Assembly (NCBI GenBank): GCA_947498845.1
Contig: CANMLX010000003.1
Location: forward strand, 156,473-220,472
Source of the DNA: an uncultured Flavobacteriaceae bacterium
GTDB lineage: Bacteria > Bacteroidota > Bacteroidia > Flavobacteriales > Flavobacteriaceae
Direction of reading: 5' to 3'
Length of the DNA: 64,000 nucleotides
A model generated the notes under the pieces. It worked only from the letters and a program-made list of their open reading frames with translations, made no database searches and was not told where the DNA came from. Positions 1-9,740 of the stretch are shown one piece after another (within the stretch, counting starts at the first letter, position 1; each line of letters opens with the position of its first letter). The position numbers were made by a program, and so were the translations under genes.

Positions 1-105
1 TTTTGTTTCAATTGCAATTTCATTTGACTTTTGTGAAACGACTCCATTACATGAATAAAATAAACTCACCACTACTACATAGGACAAAACTTTTAAAACA
101 CTCAT
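1..105 (-). CDS. Exported protein or lipoprotein, N-terminus only (cut by window edge)
   Basis: An open frame of 35 codons starts with ATG at 105 and runs off the left edge. The translation begins MSVLKVLSYVVVSLFYSCNG, a hydrophobic export signal ending in a Ser-Cys lipobox-like site. It points the same way as the regulator and SusCD genes to its right, so it is probably a further member of the polysaccharide utilization locus. Only the signal region is visible, so no function can be given. Confidence 0.5.
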   Translation of the reverse strand, partial: MSVLKVLSYVVVVSLFYSCNGVVSQKSNEIAIETK

Positions 106-321
106 CAATTTATTTTTTAGATTTTTAAGGTAAAATACATTAGCACTTAGCTAGTGCTATTTGTTGCTGTAAATATGATGGTATTTATCTATATAAGAAA
201 GGGGGGATAAGTTCGCTTTTGGGGTGTATATTGTTCTATTTTATTCAAAAACTTGATTCTGTAGGCTATACTTGTGTTACTTATTAGATTTTCATCCAAA
301 AAATACCAGAATGCGTATTTA

Positions 322-3300
322 TTAAAGCTTGAGAGATTTTCTATATTCCGAAGGAGACATTTCAAAAATTTGTTTAAAACATTTTCTAAAATATTTTAAA
401 TCGTTAAATCCTATATCATATGCAATATCCGATATATTCATCTCTGTTTGAATGAGTAATTGACTTGCTCTTTTTAGTCTAACTGTTCTTATAAATTCGG
501 ATATAGATTGTCCTGTTAAAACTTTAATTTTTCTATAAAGTACAGACTGACTCATGTGTATTTTATTAGTAAAAAAATTAACATTGAATTCTGGATTAGA
601 CATATTATTTTCTATAATTTCCATTGCATTTTTTAGAAAAACCTCATCTATAGATTCTGAAGAAATCTGTTCTTTGGGTTCTAGAATAACATCTTTTTTA
701 AATTTTGCAACTAAATTTTCTCTTGATTTTAATAAATTCTTTACTTGTAATTTTAATAAACCTGCATCGAAAGGTTTAGTTATGTATGCATCTGCTCCTG
801 TCTCATAACCAATTTTTTGGATTTTAGAAGAGGTTCTAGCTGTTAATAACACCACTGGTATATGGCTTGTTCTAACATCTGATTTTAAAATTTTACTCAT
901 TTCTACCCCATCCATTTTAGGCATCATAATATCACTTATAATCAAATCTATTGGGTTGGCACTTGCTACATCAAGCCCTATTCTCCCATTCTTTGCTTCA
1001 AAAACATTAAACTCTTTAGAAAAGATACTTTTTATAAAATTACGTACTTCTTGATTATCTTCTACAATCAAAATAGAAGGTAATGTCTTATCTATATTTA
1101 CTTCCTTTATTTGCTCTTCTTCTTTTACCCAACCTATTTTCACATGCGTTGGTTCATAATTACCCAATAGTTCATCTTCGTTATAAATGGGCTCGTTTAT
1201 TATTTCTTCTAATTTTAAATGATCTTTACCCATTGGAAGTATAATAGTAAAAATAGTTCCTTTTCCTTCTGTACTTTCTACACTTATAGTACCGTAATGT
1301 AAGTCTACTATATCTTTTGCCAGGGCTAATCCTACTCCTGTACCAGATCTAAGTTCGTTTTTCTGGCCTAATTGAAAATAACGATCAAAAACAAATTCTA
1401 TATTTTCTTCTGGGATTCCTCTACCACTATCTTTAATTAGGAGTTTTAAGTTTTTAATTTCTTTTTCATCTTTAAAAGTTGATACTGCCATAGTTATTTC
1501 ACCATCGGGAGGTGTAAACTTAAATGCATTTGATAATACATTTAGTACTACTTTTTTCATCTCTATTTTGGAAAACCATAAATCAATCACCTCCTGTTGA
1601 GACTCAAAATTGTATGTTATTCTACGTTCTATGGCCAACTCCTCGAACGCTAACTTTAAATTTTCTAAAAACGGGACTATATTAGATTTGGATGCATGTA
1701 ATTTTAACTTGCCAGCCTCGCTCTTTCTAAAATCTAATAATTGATTTATTAATTGAAGTAAAATACTGGCATTCCTATACATTCCTGTTAATTGATCATG
1801 CAAAGAACTTTCTATTTTTTGTGTATTTAAAATACGTTTTAAAGGTCCTATAATTAACGTTAATGGTGTTCTAAAGTCATGAGAAATATTGGTAAATAAC
1901 TGTAACTTAAACCTATTTTCTTGCTCTATTTTTTCTTTTGCTAATCGCTCTTGTCTTAATTGGTTTTTATCATTTATTCGTATTAAACTATACCTTCTTA
2001 TTGTTAACAAAATCACAACAGAGAACATAAAATACAATAAATAAGCCCACCATGTTCTCCATAATGGCGGTAAAATTTTTAGTTTAACTGTAGCTGGATT
2101 TTCATTCCAAATACCATCACTGTTTGATCCTTTTACCTTAAACTCATAATTACCTGAGTTTAAATTTGTATAAGCTGCCGTTTTATCATTTTCTACATAC
2201 TTCCAATCATCATCAAATCCTTCTAATTTATAAGCGTATTTATTTTTCTCAGGTTGTGAATAATTTAAAGCTACATAGGTTAAACTAAAATCATTTTGTT
2301 TGTATTGTAATGTTATCTCTCCTGTCTTATCGGTTATATTGATTTTAGGATGATTCCAAAAATTAAGTGATGTAATTTTTATAGGAGATACAAATTTATC
2401 TGTAGAGATTTCGTTAGGATTTAATATTGTTAATCCATCGGTGCCTCCAAAAACAAGTTCTCCTTTTTTAGTTTTTAAATACGCACCATAGTTAAATTCA
2501 TTACCTTGTATCCCATCAGATTTATCAAAATTTTTAAACATCTTAGTGTGTAGGTTATATCTAAATAACCCGCTATTAGTGCTTAACCAAAGATTACTCC
2601 TGTCATCTGGTAAAATACCATATACAACCTCATTAAACAAGCCTTGTTTAACACCATATCTAAGACTTTTATTTGTATCTAAATTGTAATTATAAAGCCC
2701 TCTACCTTCTGTCCCTAACCATAGACTAACTGGTGACTCTTCATAAATACTTATCACTTCATTTTGTGCAAAAGAATTTTTTATGCTTTCTCCCAAATCT
2801 ATATTGGTAATTTCTTGAGTGACTAGATCTATTACAGAAAACCCTTTATTACTTCCTATATATAAAACGTTATTATAATTCGACTTTAATATTGTGTAAA
2901 TAAAATCTCCTAATATGCCTTCATAATCTTCTACTTTTCTAAATACACCTAATGTTTTATCTAAATAATTTAACCCGCCATTGTTAGTTCCAACCCATAT
3001 TTTATTTTGTCTGTCTTTAGCTAAGGCTGTTATTCTATTATTAGTAAGCGAACTATTTTTTAAAATTTTTTCTAATTTTTGACTTTCTTGCTTATTTCCA
3101 TACAAGTTTATAAGATTAAGACCTCCATCATGTGTTCCTATCCATAGGTTACCATCATCATTCAACATTGTCTTAACATTATTTGCAGTTAAACTACTTG
3201 GAGTCTTTGAATTACTCATTAAATAATTAAACTGTCTTTTATCTCTATGATAGAAATTTACACCGCCTCCCTCTGTCCCAATCCAAAGATTACCATCTTT

Positions 3301-4437
3301 TGTTTCTACAATAGAACTTACAACTTTGTAATTTAGGTTTTTCTTGTTTGTACCAACCTTTAAATTTGTAAATTTATTTGCAGTTTTATCTAAATAATTT
3401 ATACCTCCCGCCCAAGTACCTATCCATAAATCACCTCTAGTATCTTCAATAATTTTATATATTGAATTTTGACTTAAACTATTAACATCTGTTTCTTCAT
3501 GCTGGTATTTTTGAACTACACTACTCTCAATATCCACATAATACAAACCAGTGTACGATCCAACCCATAAGTTCCCCTTCTTATCTTCTAAAATATCTCG
3601 TACTTCATGTTTAATAACAGGCTCTGATGATGAGGCATTGAAAACAAAATCTTCGAAAGAATTTAACTTATCATTAAAGACTGCCAGGCCATTTTTATAC
3701 CCCAACCAAATATTACTTTTTTTGTCCTGTAATAGTTTTATGGTATTATTTTTAACTCTATTTGGTGATAAGTTGTGGGGGTAAGCGTAATGTAAAAAAG
3801 TATTCGTTTTTAGGTTATATACATCTATCTTTTCTGAACCACATATCCATAAATTGCCTTTTTTATCTATTAAAAGAGAAAAAATCTTATTAGAACTTAT
3901 TGAGTTAGTATTACTAAAATTATCTGTATAAGTAACTATTTCATTGGTTTTAATATTCAATCTATCTAAGCCTCTATCTGTTGCTAACCAGATATAACTA
4001 GAGTCTTGAACTTTTATGTCTCTTACACTTTTATCATAAAACAAACTACTATTAGCTCCAGCTCTTAATCTTACAAAATTGTCTTCATTTGGATTATACT
4101 TATTGAGTCCACTACCTGTACCAACCCATACATTGCCAAAATAGTCTTTTGCAAGAACAACAACTCTATTATGGCTTAAACTATTAGAATTACTTGAGTT
4201 ATACGTATAACTTTTAAATGTGCTTCCATCATATTTATTTAAACCGTAACGGGTACCAAACCATAAAAAGCCATCATCATCTTGCAATATGGATATAACC
4301 GAACTTTGCGATAACCCATCACTAGTAGAATACTGTTTAAACTTAATGTCTTTATATGCACTACGTTCTTCTTGTGCTATGCCAAATACAGTATATGTTA
4401 AAACAATTAAACACCATAATACTTTATTTATTCTCAT
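322..4437 (-). CDS. Hybrid two-component system sensor/regulator (HTCS), PUL regulator
   Basis: One-piece sensor kinase and transcription factor of 1371 residues, the usual HTCS length. Order seen: signal peptide (about 1-22); periplasmic two-bladed propeller made of Reg_prop repeats of the type DxxGNLWIGT (about 30-700); Y_Y_Y domain (about 715-790); transmembrane segment WWAYLLYFMFSVVILL (about 795); HisKA with the phospho-acceptor His in NISHDFRTPL; HATPase with the DSGRGIP and GTGVGLAL motifs; receiver domain with Asp in IISDIMMPKMDG; C-terminal AraC-type HTH. Family knowledge: such proteins bind an oligosaccharide in the periplasm and activate the neighbouring susCD genes. Position next to SusCD and uronate catabolism suggests a uronic-acid-containing ligand; this is inference. 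Confidence 0.95.
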   Translation of the reverse strand: MRINKVLWCLIVLTYTVFGIAQEERSAYKDIKFKQYSTSDGLSQSSVISILQDDDGFLWFGTRYGLNKYDGSTFKSYTYNSSNSNSLSHNRVVVLAKDYFGNVWVGTGSGLNKYNPNEDNFVRLRAGANSSLFYDKSVRDIKVQDSSYIWLATDRGLDRLNIKTNEIVTYTDNFSNTNSISSNKIFSLLIDKKGNLWICGSEKIDVYNLKTNTFLHYAYPHNLSPNRVKNNTIKLLQDKKSNIWLGYKNGLAVFNDKLNSFEDFVFNASSSEPVIKHEVRDILEDKKGNLWVGSYTGLYYVDIESSVVQKYQHEETDVNSLSQNSIYKIIEDTRGDLWIGTWAGGINYLDKTANKFTNLKVGTNKKNLNYKVVSSIVETKDGNLWIGTEGGGVNFYHRDKRQFNYLMSNSKTPSSLTANNVKTMLNDDGNLWIGTHDGGLNLINLYGNKQESQKLEKILKNSSLTNNRITALAKDRQNKIWVGTNNGGLNYLDKTLGVFRKVEDYEGILGDFIYTILKSNYNNVLYIGSNKGFSVIDLVTQEITNIDLGESIKNSFAQNEVISIYEESPVSLWLGTEGRGLYNYNLDTNKSLRYGVKQGLFNEVVYGILPDDRSNLWLSTNSGLFRYNLHTKMFKNFDKSDGIQGNEFNYGAYLKTKKGELVFGGTDGLTILNPNEISTDKFVSPIKITSLNFWNHPKINITDKTGEITLQYKQNDFSLTYVALNYSQPEKNKYAYKLEGFDDDWKYVENDKTAAYTNLNSGNYEFKVKGSNSDGIWNENPATVKLKILPPLWRTWWAYLLYFMFSVVILLTIRRYSLIRINDKNQLRQERLAKEKIEQENRFKLQLFTNISHDFRTPLTLIIGPLKRILNTQKIESSLHDQLTGMYRNASILLQLINQLLDFRKSEAGKLKLHASKSNIVPFLENLKLAFEELAIERRITYNFESQQEVIDLWFSKIEMKKVVLNVLSNAFKFTPPDGEITMAVSTFKDEKEIKNLKLLIKDSGRGIPEENIEFVFDRYFQLGQKNELRSGTGVGLALAKDIVDLHYGTISVESTEGKGTIFTIILPMGKDHLKLEEIINEPIYNEDELLGNYEPTHVKIGWVKEEEQIKEVNIDKTLPSILIVEDNQEVRNFIKSIFSKEFNVFEAKNGRIGLDVASANPIDLIISDIMMPKMDGVEMSKILKSDVRTSHIPVVLLTARTSSKIQKIGYETGADAYITKPFDAGLLKLQVKNLLKSRENLVAKFKKDVILEPKEQISSESIDEVFLKNAMEIIENNMSNPEFNVNFFTNKIHMSQSVLYRKIKVLTGQSISEFIRTVRLKRASQLLIQTEMNISDIAYDIGFNDLKYFRKCFKQIFEMSPSEYRKSLKL

Positions 4438-4464
4438 TTAACTTAGCCGATTAATCTATGCTTT

Positions 4465-7400
4465 TTAACGTCTGTTTTTTATTTCGTAGATCGCGTGTAC
4501 ATCGTTATTATTAATCACAATAATATTATCTCCTGAAGCTGTATTTAAACGCATCATATTACGAACATCTTTAACTGCATAAAATCCTGTATACTCATTT
4601 GGTATAAGATTAAAACTTCCATTTCCTTTACCTTTTAAGAAACATCCTATTCCAGCATCGGAACGTGTTGTTTCTATTTCTGATTGATAATTATTTCCTG
4701 CCATTAAAAGGTCTTTTAAACCATCTCCATCAAAATCACTAAAAAGTATGCTATTAATTACCGACTTTTGAACTTCATTTGGAAAAGGTAAAAATGAAAA
4801 CCCTTTACGTTTGTTGTTCAAAAATATCCCAGACCTAAATTCACTAGCCTTAAGATTTAGTGCTGTTTCTATCCCCTCTCCCAATATTGCTTTTAAATCT
4901 TGATTCGCAAAGTCTTGATAGGATTTTATCTTACCATGTAGTAACGGTAGCTGCTCTGTTGCGCAACTCTTACCTCTTACAGGCACTTCTTTATCTTTAT
5001 AATATGTTGCGAGAAATATATCTTGTGTCCCATCATAATCAAAATCTTTGGTATAGATCTGAAATGGTTTTTTATAAGATGCTTTGTGTTTATAATTTAA
5101 TCCAAGATTTCCTGCAATTATATCTTTATCTCCATCTGCATCTATATCTGCTATTAAAATCTTATTCCACCACCCTTTTGCATCTTTTAATGTAGTAAAT
5201 TTTTCTGTTTTTGATAATTTGCCATTGTTATTTAAAAATACTTCTATACCCATCCATTCTCCTGCAACAATAAGGTCCAGATCTCCATCGTCATCTAAAT
5301 CGTTCCATTTTGCATCTGTAACCATTCCAAGATACTCTATATCTGGGGCATACGTTTTGGTTTCAATATAAAACTTTCCGTTTTTGTTTATTAGTAAATA
5401 ACTTTTAGGTGCATAGGGGTATTTTCCAGGAATTACTCTTCCTCCTACAAAAAGATCGGTATCTCCATCTAAATCATAATCTCCTGGTATAACTACCGAG
5501 CCCGAAGTATAAAACTCTGGAAGACAGTCTTTACATTTTTTAAATTCTCCTTGTCCGGTATTAACATATATTCGATCTTGAAATAATCTTGAATTTTCAC
5601 CAAATTCATAACTTCCGCTCACAACATACAAATCTTGATCTCCATCGTTTTCTAAATCAAAAAAAACAGCTCCAACATCTTCATACTTATTATCTTTTTT
5701 AAAGTCGGGAATTACTTTCTCTTTGTATTTACCTAGTGGTTGACCAATTAATAATGTTCCTGATTGTGAGTAACCTCCTCCTAGGTACAAATCACTTATA
5801 CCATCTCCATTTAAATCTGATTTTGCAGCTGCTGGCCCTAATTGAGATAATTTATGAGGCAAAAGAAGTTGTATCCCATAATCATTGAACACACTATCTT
5901 TATGCGCATAAGTAAACGCTGTTTTTTTAAATAGTTTTACTGTATCTACTTCTTTATCGCTTTTTATTTTCGGTGTAGCATCTTTATAGGCTATACTTAT
6001 TAATTGATTGGGTTCTACATTGTATAATTCTTGCTTCTTTCCATCTAACCAAATTATGTCAATGTTTCTTATACCGATTTCATTTTTGAAACCAAAATGT
6101 ATTTTATTTGTTACTGATGACAAGTAGCCTCTTGAATTTATTAACTGTCGTGTTTGCTTTGTACCATCATTAAAATATACATGTACCTTAACGCCCAAAC
6201 CAAAACGATTGTTTGTTGGTCCTAAAAACTGGAATTGTACAAACTGTCCTTTTTTCTGCTCTAATGAATTATTTTTTAAGATGGTGGCTTCTTCGTTAAT
6301 ATTGTTAACTACTATATCTAAATCGCCATCGTTATCTAAATCAGAATAAATAGCACCATTAGAAAATGTAGGTGTTATAGTTGCCCAATCTTCTGAAACG
6401 TTAGAGAATGTTAGATCCTTATTATTCTTAAAAAAATAATTCTTAATCTTTTGTTGGGGTAACATTTTAGTATATTTTAAAAACTCTCCTGGTGTGGGTC
6501 TTTTTCCTTTTTCTCTAATTATTTGTAAAATACTATTTAAAGCATCTTTATCCATTACATCTCTGTATACACCATTTGTTATATAAATATCATTATACCC
6601 ATCCAAATCAAAATCTGCTAATAAGGGAGCCCAACTCCAATCTGTGTTAGAGACTCCTCCCATATTAGCTATTTCACTAAAAGTTTCATTACCATTATTT
6701 AATTGCAATGCATTATGCATGTACTGGTATTGATATCCTTTTTTCACCATTTCTTGAAACTTGCTAATAGAGGTCATTGCCATAGTTGTTTTAGATCTAA
6801 TATAATCCTCTGGACTCATATCAAGAGATATTATATCATACAGTGTATCGTTATTGATATCGGCTATATCTCCTCCCATACTATAAAAAGACATATGTTT
6901 AAACATGGTATCTTTTTTATCGGTAAAAGTACCATCTTGGTTATTGATATAAGCAAAATCTGGCATTTTAAAATCATTATTCACATAAATGTCTAACCAA
7001 CCATCATTGTTTAAATCGCCAACTTGAGCGTTAAGACCAAAAGCAAGTTCTGGTAGTATTCCTGCTTCAATAGAGGCATCTGTAAAGTGCCCTTCTCCAT
7101 CGTTCTTATATAATTTATCGCTCCCTTTTAATTTAAGCGTTTTTGAATCTTTCTGTATAGCTTTTAAGTCTAGAATATTCTTAGCCTTTTTTGATACCAT
7201 AGGACTATTTGTTATGTAAACATCTAAATCTCCATCATTATCACAATCAAAAAAAGTAGAGGTTATAGATCTACCCTTATCATCTAATCCATATTCTTTT
7301 GCTTTTTCGGAAAAAGTAAGGTTTCCATTATTTACATAAAGCATATTTGCATATTTCTCATCTTCCTTAAACCAACCCGCTCTATTAATGTAGATATCCA

Positions 7401-7818
7401 AAAAACCATCATTATTAATATCTACAATAGATATTCCTGTATCAAATCCTTCTCTTTTTTTAATTCCTGATTTTTTGGTAATATCCTCAAAAGAGAACCC
7501 CCCTTTGTTTAGATAAAGTTTGTTTTCTGTGGTATTTGAAGTAAAAAACAAATCTTCCAATCCATCATTATTAAAATCTGCCACAGCAACACCACCGCCA
7601 TTATATGAGTATATGTATTGGTAATAGTGAAAATTTTCGCTTTCTATTACTATATTTTTAAAATCTACTCCCGATTTTTCACTAGGGATTTTTGAAAAAA
7701 GCGTATTCTTTTTATTACTTACTCTAGAATTATCACAACTTAAAAACAAGATGAAAATAGTAAAAAATAAAATGCTTTTAAACCTATAACAATACAATTT
7801 ATATAAATATATATCCAT
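4465..7818 (-). CDS. FG-GAP/VCBS repeat and ASPIC/UnbV-domain lipoprotein
   Basis: Large outer-membrane-type lipoprotein of about 1117 residues. The signal ends in LFLSC followed by DNS, a lipobox. The body consists of many FG-GAP/VCBS repeats with calcium-binding-like DxNNDGxxD and DxDxDGDxD loops, forming predicted beta-propellers. An ASPIC/UnbV-like segment (NSRGYLSSVTNKIHFG...WLDGKKQEL) lies mid-protein. The longest reading starts at a TTG at 7845 inside a repeat element; the ATG at 7818, just outside the element and close to the signal peptide, is preferred. It is encoded downstream of susCD and 27 bp upstream of the regulator gene. Homologues are common in flavobacterial PULs and are thought to act at the cell surface, but the exact role is unknown. 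Confidence 0.88.
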   Translation of the reverse strand: MDIYLYKLYCYRFKSILFFTIFILFLSCDNSRVSNKKNTLFSKIPSEKSGVDFKNIVIESENFHYYQYIYSYNGGGVAVADFNNDGLEDLFFTSNTTENKLYLNKGGFSFEDITKKSGIKKREGFDTGISIVDINNDGFLDIYINRAGWFKEDEKYANMLYVNNGNLTFSEKAKEYGLDDKGRSITSTFFDCDNDGDLDVYITNSPMVSKKAKNILDLKAIQKDSKTLKLKGSDKLYKNDGEGHFTDASIEAGILPELAFGLNAQVGDLNNDGWLDIYVNNDFKMPDFAYINNQDGTFTDKKDTMFKHMSFYSMGGDIADINNDTLYDIISLDMSPEDYIRSKTTMAMTSISKFQEMVKKGYQYQYMHNALQLNNGNETFSEIANMGGVSNTDWSWAPLLADFDLDGYNDIYITNGVYRDVMDKDALNSILQIIREKGKRPTPGEFLKYTKMLPQQKIKNYFFKNNKDLTFSNVSEDWATITPTFSNGAIYSDLDNDGDLDIVVNNINEEATILKNNSLEQKKGQFVQFQFLGPTNNRFGLGVKVHVYFNDGTKQTRQLINSRGYLSSVTNKIHFGFKNEIGIRNIDIIWLDGKKQELYNVEPNQLISIAYKDATPKIKSDKEVDTVKLFKKTAFTYAHKDSVFNDYGIQLLLPHKLSQLGPAAAKSDLNGDGISDLYLGGGYSQSGTLLIGQPLGKYKEKVIPDFKKDNKYEDVGAVFFDLENDGDQDLYVVSGSYEFGENSRLFQDRIYVNTGQGEFKKCKDCLPEFYTSGSVVIPGDYDLDGDTDLFVGGRVIPGKYPYAPKSYLLINKNGKFYIETKTYAPDIEYLGMVTDAKWNDLDDDGDLDLIVAGEWMGIEVFLNNNGKLSKTEKFTTLKDAKGWWNKILIADIDADGDKDIIAGNLGLNYKHKASYKKPFQIYTKDFDYDGTQDIFLATYYKDKEVPVRGKSCATEQLPLLHGKIKSYQDFANQDLKAILGEGIETALNLKASEFRSGIFLNNKRKGFSFLPFPNEVQKSVINSILFSDFDGDGLKDLLMAGNNYQSEIETTRSDAGIGCFLKGKGNGSFNLIPNEYTGFYAVKDVRNMMRLNTASGDNIIVINNNDVHAIYEIKNRR

Positions 7819-7831
7819 AAAATCTCTTCTA

Positions 7832-8050
7832 ATACCAATTCCCAAATGAATTTACTGAGTTAAAAAGTGTCTTTTGAAATTCTCATCTTCAACATAAAAA
7901 AGAACTGTAACTAAGGCTCAATGTGACAAATTATACAAATTGAGCTTAACTTAATGACACTGAACTAAGGCTATGCTTATTTTTTCTATCTTGTATAATT
8001 CCAAAATCCAGCATTTTACTTTACAGTACATTCTATTTAAGAATTGGTAT
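7832..8050 (-). repeat. Inverted-repeat element copy A (MITE-like), with nested insertion
   Basis: A 219-bp element bounded by ATACCAATTC and its complement GAATTGGTAT, the same family as those at 52519 and 56228 but in the opposite orientation. It fills most of the 345-bp gap between the SusD gene and the FG-GAP lipoprotein gene. Inside it, 7918-7963 is a 46-bp segment flanked by the perfect 8-bp direct repeat ACTAAGGC (7910-7917 and 7964-7971), which looks like a target-site duplication. No protein is encoded. The element reaches to within 14 bp of the preferred start codon at 7818, so it may supply or alter the leader of that gene. Confidence 0.75.
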
Positions 8051-8163
8051 AAAACACAAATTAAATGAGATTATCTTTTCTTATAAAAATCCCTCATATC
8101 ATAAAAATGAATGAGGGATAAGTTATAACTAAACTAATTCAAAAAAAAACTTTATTAAAGAAT

Positions 8164-9723
8164 TTAGTCTGCCAATTGTGGAGCAAGATCTAACTCAGAT
8201 TGTGGTATTGGTGTAAAATACGCAGCTGCACCTGTAGCCGAAGGTTGCGTATTATTTACAACATCTACTCTTTCTTCAGGGGATCTGTTAGCAAATGCTT
8301 CTGCAATTCTATCCATTCTCACTAAATCGTGCCATCTTTCGTATTCTCCAGCTAACTCCCATTTACGCTCTGTATAAGCTAATTCAGCTAAATCGCCAGA
8401 TGTTAAATCTATACTTCCTTCTGGAATGTTAGGATCTAAACCAGCAGCTCTTCTTCTTACTTTATTTAGTGCTTCCCATGCATCTGCAGTAACACCTCCT
8501 GAGCGTCCTGCAGCCTCAGCATAAGTTAATAGCACATCTGCATATCTCATAAAATAGCGATTTAATGGCGTGTTAGTACTATTTACAACTAAACTTGCCT
8601 CCGACATATCTCCTCCGCCTACTTTACGTAATATTGGATGCGGTTCATTTTTAAAATTTCTCCAATCTGCACCATTAGGTCTATCTCTTCTTGGAATTAC
8701 TTCAAGGATATAAGTATCTTCAAAACGCGCCATAGTACCTTCGGACTGAGCTGAAGCTTCCATATCTTCAAAAAAAGCTATTTCACCAAAGGTTTCATTC
8801 CAGCCACCTGCATCCACGGGAAATCCTAAACGTCCTGTGGTTCTATTACCTAAGTTACAAAGCTCATCACAAAACACCATTGTAAATACACCTTCATCAT
8901 GATTAAATCTGTTAGCTACTGTCCACATTTCTCTCATTCGTGGAGCCAACGCATAACCATAAGGACCATCTATTACCTCTTTTGCTTTTGTTGCTGCCAT
9001 AGCATATTTACTACTATCGTTTAATGGGAAACCAGCCCAATGCATGTATAATCTGGCCAAGAAACCTTTTGCTGCACCCTTACTAGGTCTTGCGCCAACT
9101 ACTACAACACCTGGATAAACATCTGGCAATAATCCTTCTGCCTCTAACAAATCCGATTCTATTTGTTGATAAACATCTTCTATGGGTGATAATTCTCTTT
9201 CCTCAAGACTATTTACTTCTAGATTAATAACCACTTTACCAAAAGTTCTGGTTAAATGCAAATATGCAAAAGCCCTCATAAAATAAGCTTCTCCAACTAT
9301 CCTATCAAATATCTCCTGTTCATCTTCGGTTACAACAATATCGGGCGCTGCATTTATTGCTGTATTTGCAATAGCAATCATACTGTAAGGTGCATCCCAT
9401 GCTCTATTAATTCTTTCTGAAAGATTAGTTTGCGTTCTCCAGTCTGCTTCTCTAAAACCTTGCTTATTTCCAGCACTAAAAGTAGTAATATCATCTCCTC
9501 CATAACCAGCGATGTAAAAATCTGACCATCTTGCATCATTCTGCACTGTTCTATACATTCCTGTAACCAAAACATCTAATGTTTCTACCGAGTTTAATGT
9601 CCCGGGTGACAACTGAGTTTTCCCAGGATCCTCTTCCAAATCTGCACAAGAGAATGAAAAAACCATTAGAAATACGCAAAGTACACTTCCTAACTTTATT
9701 CTTTTTGTTTTACCTATTTTCAT
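8164..9723 (-). CDS. susD: SusD/RagB family starch-binding-like outer membrane lipoprotein
   Basis: Surface glycan-binding lipoprotein of 519 residues, of normal SusD size. The signal peptide ends FSFSC|ADLEEDPGKT. SusD hallmarks are present: helical TPR-like N-terminal half, the ARPSKGAAKGFLARLYM segment, RYADVLLTYAEAA, and the C-terminal RKWELAGEYERWHDLVRMDR motif. It pairs with the SusC gene that ends 17 bp upstream in the same direction, where it would act as the lid of the SusC barrel. The substrate cannot be read from the sequence; neighbouring uronate genes suggest a glucuronate-containing glycan. Confidence 0.96.
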   Translation of the reverse strand: MKIGKTKRIKLGSVLCVFLMVFSFSCADLEEDPGKTQLSPGTLNSVETLDVLVTGMYRTVQNDARWSDFYIAGYGGDDITTFSAGNKQGFREADWRTQTNLSERINRAWDAPYSMIAIANTAINAAPDIVVTEDEQEIFDRIVGEAYFMRAFAYLHLTRTFGKVVINLEVNSLEERELSPIEDVYQQIESDLLEAEGLLPDVYPGVVVVGARPSKGAAKGFLARLYMHWAGFPLNDSSKYAMAATKAKEVIDGPYGYALAPRMREMWTVANRFNHDEGVFTMVFCDELCNLGNRTTGRLGFPVDAGGWNETFGEIAFFEDMEASAQSEGTMARFEDTYILEVIPRRDRPNGADWRNFKNEPHPILRKVGGGDMSEASLVVNSTNTPLNRYFMRYADVLLTYAEAAGRSGGVTADAWEALNKVRRRAAGLDPNIPEGSIDLTSGDLAELAYTERKWELAGEYERWHDLVRMDRIAEAFANRSPEERVDVVNNTQPSATGAAAYFTPIPQSELDLAPQLAD

Positions 9724-9740
9724 GTTATATTTTTTTATTA

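Noticed and set aside
7819..7845. Upstream TTG start giving nine extra residues for the FG-GAP lipoprotein
   Set aside because: These codons lie partly in the mobile repeat element; the ATG at 7818 precedes a normal lipoprotein signal.
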